From positions 62,001 through 126,000 of the forward strand of contig JBOGOC010000031.1 in assembly GCA_050747525.1 (NCBI GenBank): a stretch of 64,000 nt of DNA, in the 5' to 3' direction. The notes beneath the pieces are model-generated. The model made no database searches and was not told where the DNA came from. It saw only the letters and a program-made list of their open reading frames with translations. This document shows positions 1 to 9,418 of the stretch, in pieces. Each line of letters opens with the position of its first letter. Positions within the stretch are counted from its first letter, which is position 1. The DNA is from JBOGOC01 sp050747525 (GTDB lineage Bacteria > Acidobacteriota > Polarisedimenticolia > JACPZX01 > DASXTC01). The position numbers and the translations under genes are program-made.

Positions 1-43
1 GGCTGGCGTACACTTCCCGTTGTCCCTCTTTTCGGGATGTGCC

Positions 44-469
44 ATGCAGCCTGCCACCTACGTGGTTTTCGACCATACAGCCGATGTGGGCCTGGAGATC
101 CAGGCTCCCACCCTCGCCTCCCTGTTCGAGACGGCCGCGCTCGGCCTGTTCGATCTGATCACCGACGTCCGGGGGATCGGGACCGGGCTGGAGCGGGCGG
201 TCTCGGTGTCGGCGGCGGATCGCGAGGAGCTGCTGGTGCGCTGGCTGGCCGAGCTCCTCTACCTGCACGACGGCGAAGGTTTCGTTTTTTCCCGTTTCGA
301 AATCGAATCAATCACCGACACGCATCTCGGGGCCCGCGCCTGGGGTGAGCCGTTCGATCCCGCGAGGCATCCGGTGAAGACCGAGCTGAAGGCGGTCACC
401 TATCACCAGACGTCCGTGCGGAACGGTCCGGGTGGCGGATGGGTCGCACGGGTCGTGCTGGACGTGTGA
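44..469 (+). CDS. archease (RtcB cofactor)
   Basis: Archease activates the RNA ligase RtcB by promoting its guanylylation and turnover. The 141-residue protein opens with the family signature (residues around FDHTADVGLEI) and ends in an acidic/hydrophobic strand (VVLDV), and its length matches the family. The ATG at 44 was chosen because translation from the upstream in-frame TTG at 20 adds only non-conserved residues. The gene lies 16 nt ahead of rtcB, the classic archease-RtcB pairing. A possible -10 box, TACACT, lies at 9-14, but the window edge hides any -35. Identification rests on the N-terminal motif and the neighbour. Confidence 0.88.
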   Translation: MQPATYVVFDHTADVGLEIQAPTLASLFETAALGLFDLITDVRGIGTGLERAVSVSAADREELLVRWLAELLYLHDGEGFVFSRFEIESITDTHLGARAWGEPFDPARHPVKTELKAVTYHQTSVRNGPGGGWVARVVLDV

Positions 470-485
470 GGAGACGGAGAGAGCC

Positions 486-1922
486 ATGGAGCTGGTGAAA
501 CGGAGCGACTACCGTTGGGAGATCCCGCGGCACGGGCGGATGCGGGTCCCGGGCGTGGTCTACGCCAGCTCCGCCATGATGGACTCCATCCGGGAGGATC
601 AGTGCCTTCAGCAGGTGGCCAACGTGGCCTCCCTTCCGGGGATCGTGCGCTCCTCCATCGCCATGCCCGACATGCACTGGGGGTATGGCTTCCCGATCGG
701 CGGCGTGGCCGCCTTCGATCTGGCGACGGGGGTCGTGTCGCCGGGAGGCGTCGGCTACGACATCAACTGCGGGGTGCGCCTTCTGCGGTCGGGCCTCAAC
801 GCCCGCGACATCGCCCCGCGCATGACCGATCTGGTGACCGCGTTGTTCCGCAACATCCCCTCGGGTGTGGGCTCGGCCCGCCGGGACGTGCGCCTGTCCC
901 ACGACGAGGTGCGGGCCGTCCTGGATCGGGGTGCCTCGTGGGCGGTGGACAAGGGATACGGATCCGCAGCCGATCTCGATCACATCGAGGCAGGAGGCCG
1001 CCTTCCTCATCCCGATCCGTCGCTGGTGAGCGAGCGGGCCATCGAGCGCGGGCGGTCGCAGCTGGGAACGCTCGGGTCGGGCAACCACTTCGGAGAGATC
1101 CAGCGGGTGGACGAGATCTACGACCAGAGGGCGGCCGAGGCGCTGGGACTGGAGCTCGATCAGGTGACCGTGTCGCTTCACAGCGGCTCGCGGGGCCTGG
1201 GCTACCAGGTGTGCGATGACTACCTGCAGGTGATGCTGGACGCCTCGCGCAGGTACGGCATCGAGCTGCCCGACCGGCAGCTGTGCTGCGCTCCGCTGGA
1301 ATCGCCGGAGGCCAGGCGCTACCTGGGGGCGATGGCGGCCGCGGCCAACTACGCCTTCGCGAACCGTCAGATGATGACGCACTGGGTGCGGCAGACGTTC
1401 GAGCAGGTGCTGGGGAAAGGCCCGCGGGAGGTGGGCCTGCACCTCGTGTACGACGTGTGCCACAACATCGCGAAGATCGAGAACCACGTGGTGGACGGAA
1501 AACCGAGGAAGCTGTGCGTCCACCGCAAGGGGGCGACGCGCGCCTTCCCGCCCGGGCATCCCGAAACCCCGCAGGACTACCGCGCGGTCGGTCAGCCGGT
1601 GCTGATACCGGGAGACATGGGCCGCTATTCGTTCGTCCTCGTCGGAACCCAGGGTGCGTTCGAGGAGACCTTCGGAAGCACCTGCCATGGCGCGGGCCGC
1701 CGCTTGAGCCGCTCGGCGGCCGCGCGGGGCGCCCGGGGCCGCTCGATCGTGCGCGAGCTGGCGGACCAGGGGATCATCGTGAGATCGGAAGGACGCGCTA
1801 CGCTGCTTGAAGAGATACCCGAGGCATACAAGGATGTCGCAGACGTGGTGGATGTCGTGCACGGCGCGGGTATCGCGCGCAAAGTGGCCAGGCTGAGGCC
1901 GATGGGGGTCATCAAGGGATAA
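486..1922 (+). CDS. rtcB: RNA-splicing ligase RtcB
   Basis: GTP-dependent 3'-phosphate/5'-OH RNA ligase used in tRNA splicing or RNA repair. The 478-residue protein carries the Mn-binding GVGYDINCGVR segment (Cys95), the HSGSRGLG motif and, further on, the CVHRKGATRAF segment whose histidine is guanylylated. All active-site blocks are intact. The ATG at 486 follows a purine-rich GGAGACGGAGAGAG stretch. It sits 16 nt after archease and 13 nt before htrA, so co-transcription with a stress protease is likely. No tRNA-intron or RtcA gene is visible here. Confidence 0.95.
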   Translation: MELVKRSDYRWEIPRHGRMRVPGVVYASSAMMDSIREDQCLQQVANVASLPGIVRSSIAMPDMHWGYGFPIGGVAAFDLATGVVSPGGVGYDINCGVRLLRSGLNARDIAPRMTDLVTALFRNIPSGVGSARRDVRLSHDEVRAVLDRGASWAVDKGYGSAADLDHIEAGGRLPHPDPSLVSERAIERGRSQLGTLGSGNHFGEIQRVDEIYDQRAAEALGLELDQVTVSLHSGSRGLGYQVCDDYLQVMLDASRRYGIELPDRQLCCAPLESPEARRYLGAMAAAANYAFANRQMMTHWVRQTFEQVLGKGPREVGLHLVYDVCHNIAKIENHVVDGKPRKLCVHRKGATRAFPPGHPETPQDYRAVGQPVLIPGDMGRYSFVLVGTQGAFEETFGSTCHGAGRRLSRSAAARGARGRSIVRELADQGIIVRSEGRATLLEEIPEAYKDVADVVDVVHGAGIARKVARLRPMGVIKG

Positions 1923-1935
1923 GGAGGAACTGCCA

Positions 1936-3453
<1,518 letters not shown>

Positions 3454-3471
3454 GGGGCGGGGGACGACAAC

Positions 3472-4269
3472 ATGGGGAACGCAGCAAGGAAAGCTCCCTG
3501 GAGATGGGCGCCAGGCATCGTTCTGGCGCTGATCGGAGCGATGGGGCTGGCGGTGGCCGACCCGGACGATGACTGGAATCTCTTCCTGCGCGACAAGATT
3601 CTCGCGCGCCTGCTGGGACAGGTCACGATCGATTCGCGTGATATCAACGCTCTCCGCGTGGAGGTCAACAATGGCCATGTCCGCCTCGAAGGCGTGGTGG
3701 AGAGCCAGAACAATGCCGAGACCATCGAGCGCCTCGTGTGGGGATACGTGGAGGTGCGTAGTGTCGACAACCAGATCGTCGTCAGATCCATCGATCGGCC
3801 GGACATAGCTCTCCAGCAGGAGGTGTGGGTCACGCTGTACAACTACGTGGCGCTGAGGTGGCCGCCGGTGACTGTCACGGTGGACGAGGGAGTCGTGACC
3901 CTTACGGGGGTGGTGCAGGAGGCGGTGGATCGAACGGATGCCACCCTCCAAACTGGCACGGTGCCGGGGATCCGTGGGCTCAAGAACCTGCTGGAGATTG
4001 AATCCGTAGCGGCGGGGGCGGGGGTGGCCTCACAGGTCTACAGCCTGTTGGGGAATCCGTTCGTCTTCGGCAGGGTGCGCGACCTGGGTGTCGAAATGGA
4101 CGCGGACGGAGCGATCCACCTCATGGGATACGTGTGGCGCGAAGCCGACAGGATGGAAGCCGAGCGTCTCGCCTTCACCGTGGCCGGCGTGGATCGGGTC
4201 ATCAATCGCATCGAGCTGGATCTTCCCAGTGGCTGGACTGTGCAGGAGGGAGACACCACTGTCCAATGA
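3472..4269 (+). CDS. secreted protein with tandem BON domains
   Basis: The 265-residue protein has an N-terminal hydrophobic leader (about residues 10-29) and then two or three BON-type repeats: about 40-105 (NGHVRLEGVV), 110-175 (EGVVTLTGVV) and a third at about 190-255 (DGAIHLMGYV), each a strand-turn-strand followed by a helix. BON domains bind phospholipid and are typical of OsmY-like periplasmic stress proteins. The gene is 18 nt after htrA and probably co-transcribed, which fits an envelope-stress role. The specific function is inferred from the domain only. Confidence 0.85.
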   Translation: MGNAARKAPWRWAPGIVLALIGAMGLAVADPDDDWNLFLRDKILARLLGQVTIDSRDINALRVEVNNGHVRLEGVVESQNNAETIERLVWGYVEVRSVDNQIVVRSIDRPDIALQQEVWVTLYNYVALRWPPVTVTVDEGVVTLTGVVQEAVDRTDATLQTGTVPGIRGLKNLLEIESVAAGAGVASQVYSLLGNPFVFGRVRDLGVEMDADGAIHLMGYVWREADRMEAERLAFTVAGVDRVINRIELDLPSGWTVQEGDTTVQ

Positions 4270-4273
4270 ATAT

Positions 4274-4288
4274 GACAGGTGACCTGTC
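4274..4288. promoter_or_regulatory. 7-bp-arm palindrome (operator-like)
   Basis: GACAGGT-G-ACCTGTC is a perfect inverted repeat with a one-base centre, just after the BON gene stop. Its size and symmetry resemble a dimeric-repressor operator, but no consensus for a known regulator is matched. It lies about 255 nt upstream of the sigma-factor start, in a 273-nt non-coding stretch (4270-4542) that otherwise holds only the stem-loop at 4307-4332. Confidence 0.35.
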
Positions 4289-4306
4289 CACTTCCATGTG
4301 AACAGC

Positions 4307-4332
4307 GGCGGCGCCCTGTCGTGGGCGCCGCC
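4307..4332 (+). terminator. GC-rich stem-loop after the rtcB-htrA-BON cluster
   Basis: Perfect 10-bp stem GGCGGCGCCC / GGGCGCCGCC with a 6-nt loop, 37 nt after the BON-protein stop. There is no U-run afterwards, so it is either a non-canonical terminator or an RNA-stabilising structure. Confidence 0.5.
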
Positions 4333-4542
4333 TCGTCAGGCTTCAACTTAGTCGTTCATTATCAGTGACTTAGACTCGTTTTAGCCTCCTCGATCCGGCC
4401 ATCCACGCACACGTATGTCGAAAGCATGATCGGGTGGCACTTCACTTGCTACTCCTGCAGTGACCACCTCCTCCCGCCGCACGGATGTTTCGGGGCGGGA
4501 GGGCATCAGAAGCTCCCGGCATGATTGAATGAGGAAATCCCC

Positions 4543-5649
4543 GTGGACATAGAAGACGACATCGCGGCCACCGACGAGCTGGCCACGGTCCCCGAGGACC
4601 TGGCGCCGGTCGACGGCCCTGCGCACACCGAGAGCGGACGGGCCCCTGCGGCCGAAGAGACCGAGACAGGCGGAGAGTCACTCGAGCGCTACCTTCGCGA
4701 GGTGTCGCGCTGGAGCCTCCTGACGCCCGAGGCCGAGCGCGAGCTCGCCCAGAAGACGTGCAAGGGGGATCCACGTGCCCTGGAGGATCTGGTCAACAGA
4801 AACCTCCGGCTGGTGGTCTACTGGGCCAAGAGATACCGATCCTCGGGCCTCCCCATCCAGGACCTGATCCAGGAAGGGAACATCGGCCTCATGCGTGCCG
4901 CGGAGAAGTTCGATCCGCGCAAGGGAACCCGCTTCTCGACCTACGCATCGTGGTGGATTCGGCAGGCTCTGGCTCGTGCCATCTGCGACAAGCAGGACCT
5001 GATCCGCATCCCCGTTCACATGCATCAGAAGATGCGCCGGGTGGATCGTCTCCTGGAAAGCACCGGTGCCAACGACTCCGACGAGGTGGACGTGCAGGCC
5101 ACGGTCGAGAACTCGGGGATCGTCCCCTTCAAGGAGTGGGAGAGCGCTCGGCGCCTGCAGCAGCCGATCTCGCTCGATCGCCGGCAGGACCCGGATCGCG
5201 ACGGCCCCATGGAAGTGGAGGATCACGCCGCCGTCAACCCCATGCGGGAGGTGTACCTGCGGGAGATCAAGGAATACGTCTCTCAGCTGCTCGAAGAGCT
5301 CCCCGCGCGTCACCAGGCCGTGCTGAAGCTTCGCTACGGCCTGGATGGCGGCAAGGAGTACACCCTCGAGGCCATCGGCGCCCGCCTGAGGATCTCGCGC
5401 GAGCGCGTGCGGCAGATCCAGACCGAGGCGATCGAGCGCATCGCCGAGATGACGGGCCTGCCCAAGCCCGAGCCGCCGCTCACGCGCAGGCGCGCCATCC
5501 GTGATCGCCGTCCCCTCAAGGTGGTCCCACCGCAGTGCGAGCCGGTGGTGGTGAGCCCCACCGAGCCCCGGCGCGAGCCGGCGCCGACGCAGCGCGTGGC
5601 GGAGGCGCTGAGGCGTACGACCTCAGGGCGCAAGCGCGGAGCGATCTAA
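4543..5649 (+). CDS. sigma-70 family RNA polymerase sigma factor (group 1/2, RpoD-like)
   Basis: The 368-residue sigma factor has an acidic N-terminus, region 1.2 (SLERYLREVSRW at about residues 47-58), region 2 with NLRLVV, DLIQEGNIGLMRAAEKFD and the -10-recognising STYASWWIRQ, region 3 (RIPVHMHQKMRRVDRL) and a region 4 helix-turn-helix (ISRERVRQIQTEA). An Arg/Pro-rich C-terminal tail of about 60 residues follows region 4 and is unusual in length. GTG at 4543 is favoured by GAGGA at 4531-4535. The TTG at 4525 lacks a good ribosome site. It lacks a clear region 1.1, so it may be a group-2 rather than the primary factor. A second sigma-70 gene lies at 58169. Confidence 0.88.
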   Translation: MDIEDDIAATDELATVPEDLAPVDGPAHTESGRAPAAEETETGGESLERYLREVSRWSLLTPEAERELAQKTCKGDPRALEDLVNRNLRLVVYWAKRYRSSGLPIQDLIQEGNIGLMRAAEKFDPRKGTRFSTYASWWIRQALARAICDKQDLIRIPVHMHQKMRRVDRLLESTGANDSDEVDVQATVENSGIVPFKEWESARRLQQPISLDRRQDPDRDGPMEVEDHAAVNPMREVYLREIKEYVSQLLEELPARHQAVLKLRYGLDGGKEYTLEAIGARLRISRERVRQIQTEAIERIAEMTGLPKPEPPLTRRRAIRDRRPLKVVPPQCEPVVVSPTEPRREPAPTQRVAEALRRTTSGRKRGAI

Positions 5650-5668
5650 AGCCAGGCCACGAAGCGTC

Positions 5669-6331
5669 TCACTCGGCGGAAAGCTCGACCTCGTCAATCC
5701 GGCCCGAGAAGCGGTCTCCCACGACGATCGGATCGCCCGAGGTGAGCTTGACGTCGGGAGGAAGCGGCGCGGAGGCCACCTGCTGTCCGTCCACCCATAG
5801 CGAGAGGGTGCCCCCGCCGGCCCTGAGGCCGACCTGGTGCCAGGCGTTCAGCGACAGGGGCGACGGGGACCGCACCACGATGTGGCGTTCTCCCACGCTG
5901 GCCTGGACCTTGAGACCGCGCAGCAGGAGCAGCCGGTACGACGACCCGAGGCCGCGTCCCTTTTCGACGATCCCGCCGTAGTAGATCGGATCGGCAGTGG
6001 GATGGATCCACGCCGAGATGCGGAAGGGAAGGGGAGGATTGAGGCGCCCGTCGGCGCCGTCGGTGATCACCACGCGCGTGGCCTGCCTGGGGTCTGGCTT
6101 GAGGTAGTTCTTGACCGACCAGTCCTCGAAGGCGAGCCCTTTTCCTTCGCGCCCCTCGGAGGCGGTGGCCCCTTCGATGACCGCGGCCGGGCCGCCGGCC
6201 ACGGCGTTGGCCTGCGCCGAGGGGGGCTCGAAGCTCCACTTCCCCAGCAGGCGCGGCTCGGCCGCCCCTCCGGCGCCCCAGGCCGTCACCGCCAGCAGGG
6301 CCACGGCTGCACTGTTCCAGGCTCGCTTCAT
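5669..6331 (-). CDS. secreted LamG/concanavalin-like domain protein
   Basis: The 220-residue protein has a clear signal peptide (MKRAWNSAAVALLAVTAWGA) and a single laminin-G/concanavalin A-like jelly-roll domain: FRISAWIHP, a central 'GIVEKG...SYRLLLL' strand pair, NAWHQVGL and LWVDGQ. It ends in GRIDEVELSAE, the usual last strand. Such domains bind sugars or act as non-catalytic modules, and no catalytic residues are evident. The start was set at the ATG at 6331 because upstream codons are basic and non-conserved. It is convergent with the sigma-factor gene and divergent from mutL. Confidence 0.75.
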   Translation of the reverse strand: MKRAWNSAAVALLAVTAWGAGGAAEPRLLGKWSFEPPSAQANAVAGGPAAVIEGATASEGREGKGLAFEDWSVKNYLKPDPRQATRVVITDGADGRLNPPLPFRISAWIHPTADPIYYGGIVEKGRGLGSSYRLLLLRGLKVQASVGERHIVVRSPSPLSLNAWHQVGLRAGGGTLSLWVDGQQVASAPLPPDVKLTSGDPIVVGDRFSGRIDEVELSAE

Positions 6332-6418
6332 TCGACGACGAACCGCCTCCTGAACTTGGCCGGGCCGCACGCCGGAGCCGCCGGCCTTGCGGGCGCGAGA
6401 TCGTAGCACACAGCGTCG

Positions 6419-6448
6419 TTGACGGGCTTGCCCGCGCTCCGGTAGGAT
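6419..6448 (+). promoter_or_regulatory. predicted sigma-70 promoter of mutL
   Basis: TTGACG (6419-6424), an 18-bp spacer, then TAGGAT (6443-6448). The mutL ATG begins 13 nt after the -10 box, so the mRNA leader would be only about 6 nt. Confidence 0.65.
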
Positions 6449-6461
6449 TCTGGCGCCTCGC

Positions 6462-8168
6462 ATGAGCCGCATCCGGATCCTTCCAGATCACCTCATCAAC
6501 CAGATCGCCGCAGGCGAAGTGGTGGAGCGGCCTGCCTCCGTCATCAAGGAGCTCCTGGAGAACGCCCTGGACGCCGGAGCCGTCTCGGTGAGCATCGGCC
6601 TGCAGGGAGGGGGACGCCGGGCGATTCTCGTCGCGGACGATGGCGGCGGGATGGCGCGCGACGAGGTGCTGCTCGCCCTTGAGCGGCACGCCACCAGCAA
6701 GATCGCGGGGCCCGAAGACCTGGATCGAATCGGGACCCTCGGATTCCGCGGCGAAGCCCTTCCGGCCATCGCCTCCGTGTCGCGCCTCACCCTCACCAGC
6801 TCGACCGACGGCGAGCGCGGGACCCGTGTCGAAGTGGAAGGGGGCGTCATCCGCGCGAGCGGACCGGCAGGGCACCCCAGAGGAACCACGGTGGATGTGC
6901 GGGACCTCTTCTACAACACCCCGGCCCGAGCGAAGTTCCTTCGCAGCTCCGAGACCGAGCTGGGTCACATCCTGGGGATGGTGACCGCCCTGGCCGCGGC
7001 CACTCCGTCCCTGCGGCTGAGGCTGTCACAGGACGATCGGGTCCTGGTGGAAGCGCCCCCGGCCGCGGACCTCCGTGCGCGGGTCGTGAGCCTGTTCGGG
7101 GCCGAGTGGGAGGATGCCTTCGAGGTCAGCGAGCAACGGGGTCCCGTCTCGATCGTGGGGCTCATCGCCCCGCCGGAGGCTGCGGCCTCGTCGCGGCGGA
7201 TGCAGCACCTGTACGTCAACGGGCGGCTGGTGCGGGATCGACTGCTGGGGCACGCCGTGGGGGCCGCCTGCGAGTCCTTCCTGCCGCGCGGGCGGCACGC
7301 GCGCCTCTTTCTGTTCATCACATGCCCGCCCGACGCGGTGGACGTCAACGTTCATCCCACCAAGGCGGAAGTGAGGTTCCGCGACGGGCGATCGATGCAC
7401 GACCTGCTCCACGGCGCGGTTCTGCACACCCTCGAGACGGCCCGCCCCTTCGTGGAGATGCGTCCGGCCGTTCCGCCGGCCGGCTTCGAGGTGAATCTGG
7501 GCGAGCCCCGGGCCACCGGATGGGAGACCCTGTACCGCCCGCCGGATCCTCCGGAAGCCACCTTCCCCGTGCTCGACGGCATCGACACGGTGGCGGAGGC
7601 CCTCGCCCACTACCGGGAGAGCTACATCGTGGCCGCCGACGGCGAAGGGCTCCTGCTCATCGATCAACACGCCGCGCACGAGCGGATCCTCTTCGAGATC
7701 CTGATCCGTTCTTCGGAGCCGGGCGGGGGCGAGCCGCTCCAGGATCTGCTCTTTCCGCTGACGGTCCCCGTGCCCGTTTCCCTGCGCCCCACGCTGGAGG
7801 ATCTGGCGGCCCGCCTGGAATCGCTGGGCTTCGCGGCGGAGCCGTTCGGAGAGGGGATGCTGGCCGTGCGGTCCGTGCCGGCCCTTCTGGGGGATCGCGA
7901 CCCCGGGCGGCTCGTCGCTGACCTGCTGGAGCAGATCGCGGCGGAGCCCGAGACGCCGGGAGGGTCCATTCCGGCCAGGGAGCGCCTGCTGGCCACGGTG
8001 GCCTGCCACGCGGCCATCAAGGTGAGGATGCCTCTCACCATGGAGAAGATGAACTATCTGATCAAGGAGCTCTTTCGGACCGAGACCCCCATGAAATGTC
8101 CCCACGGGCGCCCCTCCGTGCTGAGGTTCACCCACCGGGACATCGAGAGAGGCTTCTTGCGCCCCTGA
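6462..8168 (+). CDS. mutL: DNA mismatch repair protein MutL (endonuclease type)
   Basis: The 568-residue protein has a GHKL ATPase N-terminus (ELLENALDAG, DDGGGM, RHATSK, GFRGEAL) and a C-terminal nicking domain with the metal-binding DQHAAHE motif at about residue 401 (full pattern DQHA-X2-E-X4-E), ACHAAIK and a CPHGRP motif at 546-551. This is the MutH-independent type in which MutL itself cuts the new strand. The linker between domains is short. There is no mutS in the window. The leader is very short with no Shine-Dalgarno, which suggests near-leaderless translation. Confidence 0.97.
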   Translation: MSRIRILPDHLINQIAAGEVVERPASVIKELLENALDAGAVSVSIGLQGGGRRAILVADDGGGMARDEVLLALERHATSKIAGPEDLDRIGTLGFRGEALPAIASVSRLTLTSSTDGERGTRVEVEGGVIRASGPAGHPRGTTVDVRDLFYNTPARAKFLRSSETELGHILGMVTALAAATPSLRLRLSQDDRVLVEAPPAADLRARVVSLFGAEWEDAFEVSEQRGPVSIVGLIAPPEAAASSRRMQHLYVNGRLVRDRLLGHAVGAACESFLPRGRHARLFLFITCPPDAVDVNVHPTKAEVRFRDGRSMHDLLHGAVLHTLETARPFVEMRPAVPPAGFEVNLGEPRATGWETLYRPPDPPEATFPVLDGIDTVAEALAHYRESYIVAADGEGLLLIDQHAAHERILFEILIRSSEPGGGEPLQDLLFPLTVPVPVSLRPTLEDLAARLESLGFAAEPFGEGMLAVRSVPALLGDRDPGRLVADLLEQIAAEPETPGGSIPARERLLATVACHAAIKVRMPLTMEKMNYLIKELFRTETPMKCPHGRPSVLRFTHRDIERGFLRP

Positions 8169-8183
8169 GGGGGGCCTGCTTCC

Positions 8184-8212
8184 TTGACCCCCCCTGCGGC
8201 CCACCGTACAAT
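8184..8212 (+). promoter_or_regulatory. predicted sigma-70 promoter of lytic transglycosylase gene
   Basis: TTGACC (8184-8189), an exact 17-bp spacer, then TACAAT (8207-8212). It gives an mRNA leader of about 42 nt before the ATG at 8261. Confidence 0.75.
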
Positions 8213-8260
8213 CAAGACGATTTCCTCGCCGGCCCGGGCCGGCTCGGGCCGCATCAGACC

Positions 8261-9001
8261 ATGAAAAACTCTCGATTCACACGCCCTGCTCTGCTCTTTT
8301 CCGCGATGGTATGCCTGCTGCCCGCGGCCTCGAGCCAGGCATCCTCCGCCACCCAGGGCTGGCGGGTCGAGTTCACCACCGGCTCGACGCTCGACGTCCG
8401 GTCCTATTCCTACGACCAGGACCGGCTGGTGCTTCATCTCGAGGACGGTGGCACCTTTGCGGTGCAGGCCAGCCGCGTGCGTCGGTTGCACGCGATCGAG
8501 CTCCCTGCCGCGCCATTGCCGGCGATCCCCGCAGCGCCCGCCGCCCCTCACTCGCCGCCCGCTATCCAGGCGGCTCCCGCCGAGGCTCCCTCGGCGAAGG
8601 GAAAAGACATCGACACGCTGATCCGCGAGGCCGCCGCGCGCCATGGGCTGGAAGCCGATCTGCTGGCCGCTGTGATCGCCGTGGAGTCGGGCTACAAGGC
8701 GGATGCGGTGTCACCCAAGGGAGCTCAGGGACTCATGCAGCTCATGCCGGGGACGGCCCGCGAGCTGGCGGTGACCGACGCATTTGATCCGGCGCAGAAC
8801 ATCGACGCCGGCGCGCGCCATCTCAAGAAGCTGATCGAGCAGAACGGGGGCGCCTACTGGCGGGCGCTGGCCGCGTACAATGCAGGGCAGGGGAAGGTCG
8901 CACGCTACGGAGGCCTTCCTCCCTACCGCGAAACCATGAGCTACGTGCGCCGGGTGCTGGATCGGTATGGCAGGCCCGCGCGCTCCGCGCCCTCCCGCTA
9001 G
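8261..9001 (+). CDS. lytic transglycosylase, SLT domain
   Basis: The 246-residue exported protein has a signal peptide at 1-28, a small beta-rich N-terminal region (about 33-78), a Pro/Ala-rich linker (82-112) and a C-terminal SLT goose-lysozyme-like domain (about 115-240). The catalytic Glu142 lies in AVESGY, followed by the GLMQLMPGTA and AAYNAG motifs. It should cleave peptidoglycan to anhydro-muropeptides in the periplasm. The ATG at 8261 is preceded by a strong promoter. Its TAG stop overlaps that of the convergent gene through a shared CTAG at 8998-9001. Confidence 0.93.
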   Translation: MKNSRFTRPALLFSAMVCLLPAASSQASSATQGWRVEFTTGSTLDVRSYSYDQDRLVLHLEDGGTFAVQASRVRRLHAIELPAAPLPAIPAAPAAPHSPPAIQAAPAEAPSAKGKDIDTLIREAAARHGLEADLLAAVIAVESGYKADAVSPKGAQGLMQLMPGTARELAVTDAFDPAQNIDAGARHLKKLIEQNGGAYWRALAAYNAGQGKVARYGGLPPYRETMSYVRRVLDRYGRPARSAPSR

Positions 9002-9372
9002 TCCGGATCCTCTGATGGGGGCGCGCCCCCGAACTGATCCAGAACCACGCGCTTCAGGGTCGTCTCTCCCGCCCGCGCCGTGAACGTGCTCTCGTACGAC
9101 GCGTACTCTTCCTTCTCCACCCGAAGATAGTAGTCGCGAGGCGCCAGGTCGGAGATCTCGGCGCGGCCGGAGCCGTCGGTGCGGGCCTCGCGGCGGAAGA
9201 CGCTCATCTGGGGATCGATCACGATGATCGTCGCCCCTTCCACGGGAGCGGATCCCTCGCTTTGCGCGACCTGAAGGCGCAACGCGCCCGAGGAGACGGC
9301 CGGCACCGAAGACGTATCGGTCCGGAACATCAAGAGAATCAGGAAGACCCAGATCCATGAATAACGTCTCAT
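8998..9372 (-). CDS. exported carboxypeptidase-regulatory-like (Ig-fold) protein
   Basis: The 124-residue protein begins MRRYSWIWVFLILL (signal peptide or anchor) and then contains one carboxypeptidase regulatory-like beta-sandwich: VEGATIIVID, a TDGSGRAEISDL turn, then YYLRVEKEEY and LKRVVLD. Such modules occur in cell-surface and TonB-associated proteins, and the specific role is unknown. The ATG at 9372 puts the hydrophobic leader at the N-terminus. Upstream codons look like a shadow extension. The stop codon overlaps the convergent transglycosylase stop. Confidence 0.65.
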   Translation of the reverse strand: MRRYSWIWVFLILLMFRTDTSSVPAVSSGALRLQVAQSEGSAPVEGATIIVIDPQMSVFRREARTDGSGRAEISDLAPRDYYLRVEKEEYASYESTFTARAGETTLKRVVLDQFGGAPPSEDPD

Positions 9373-9418
9373 GAACCAAAGTATTGAGCCGGTCCCTGGG
9401 GGTGGCAACCCGCCGCTC

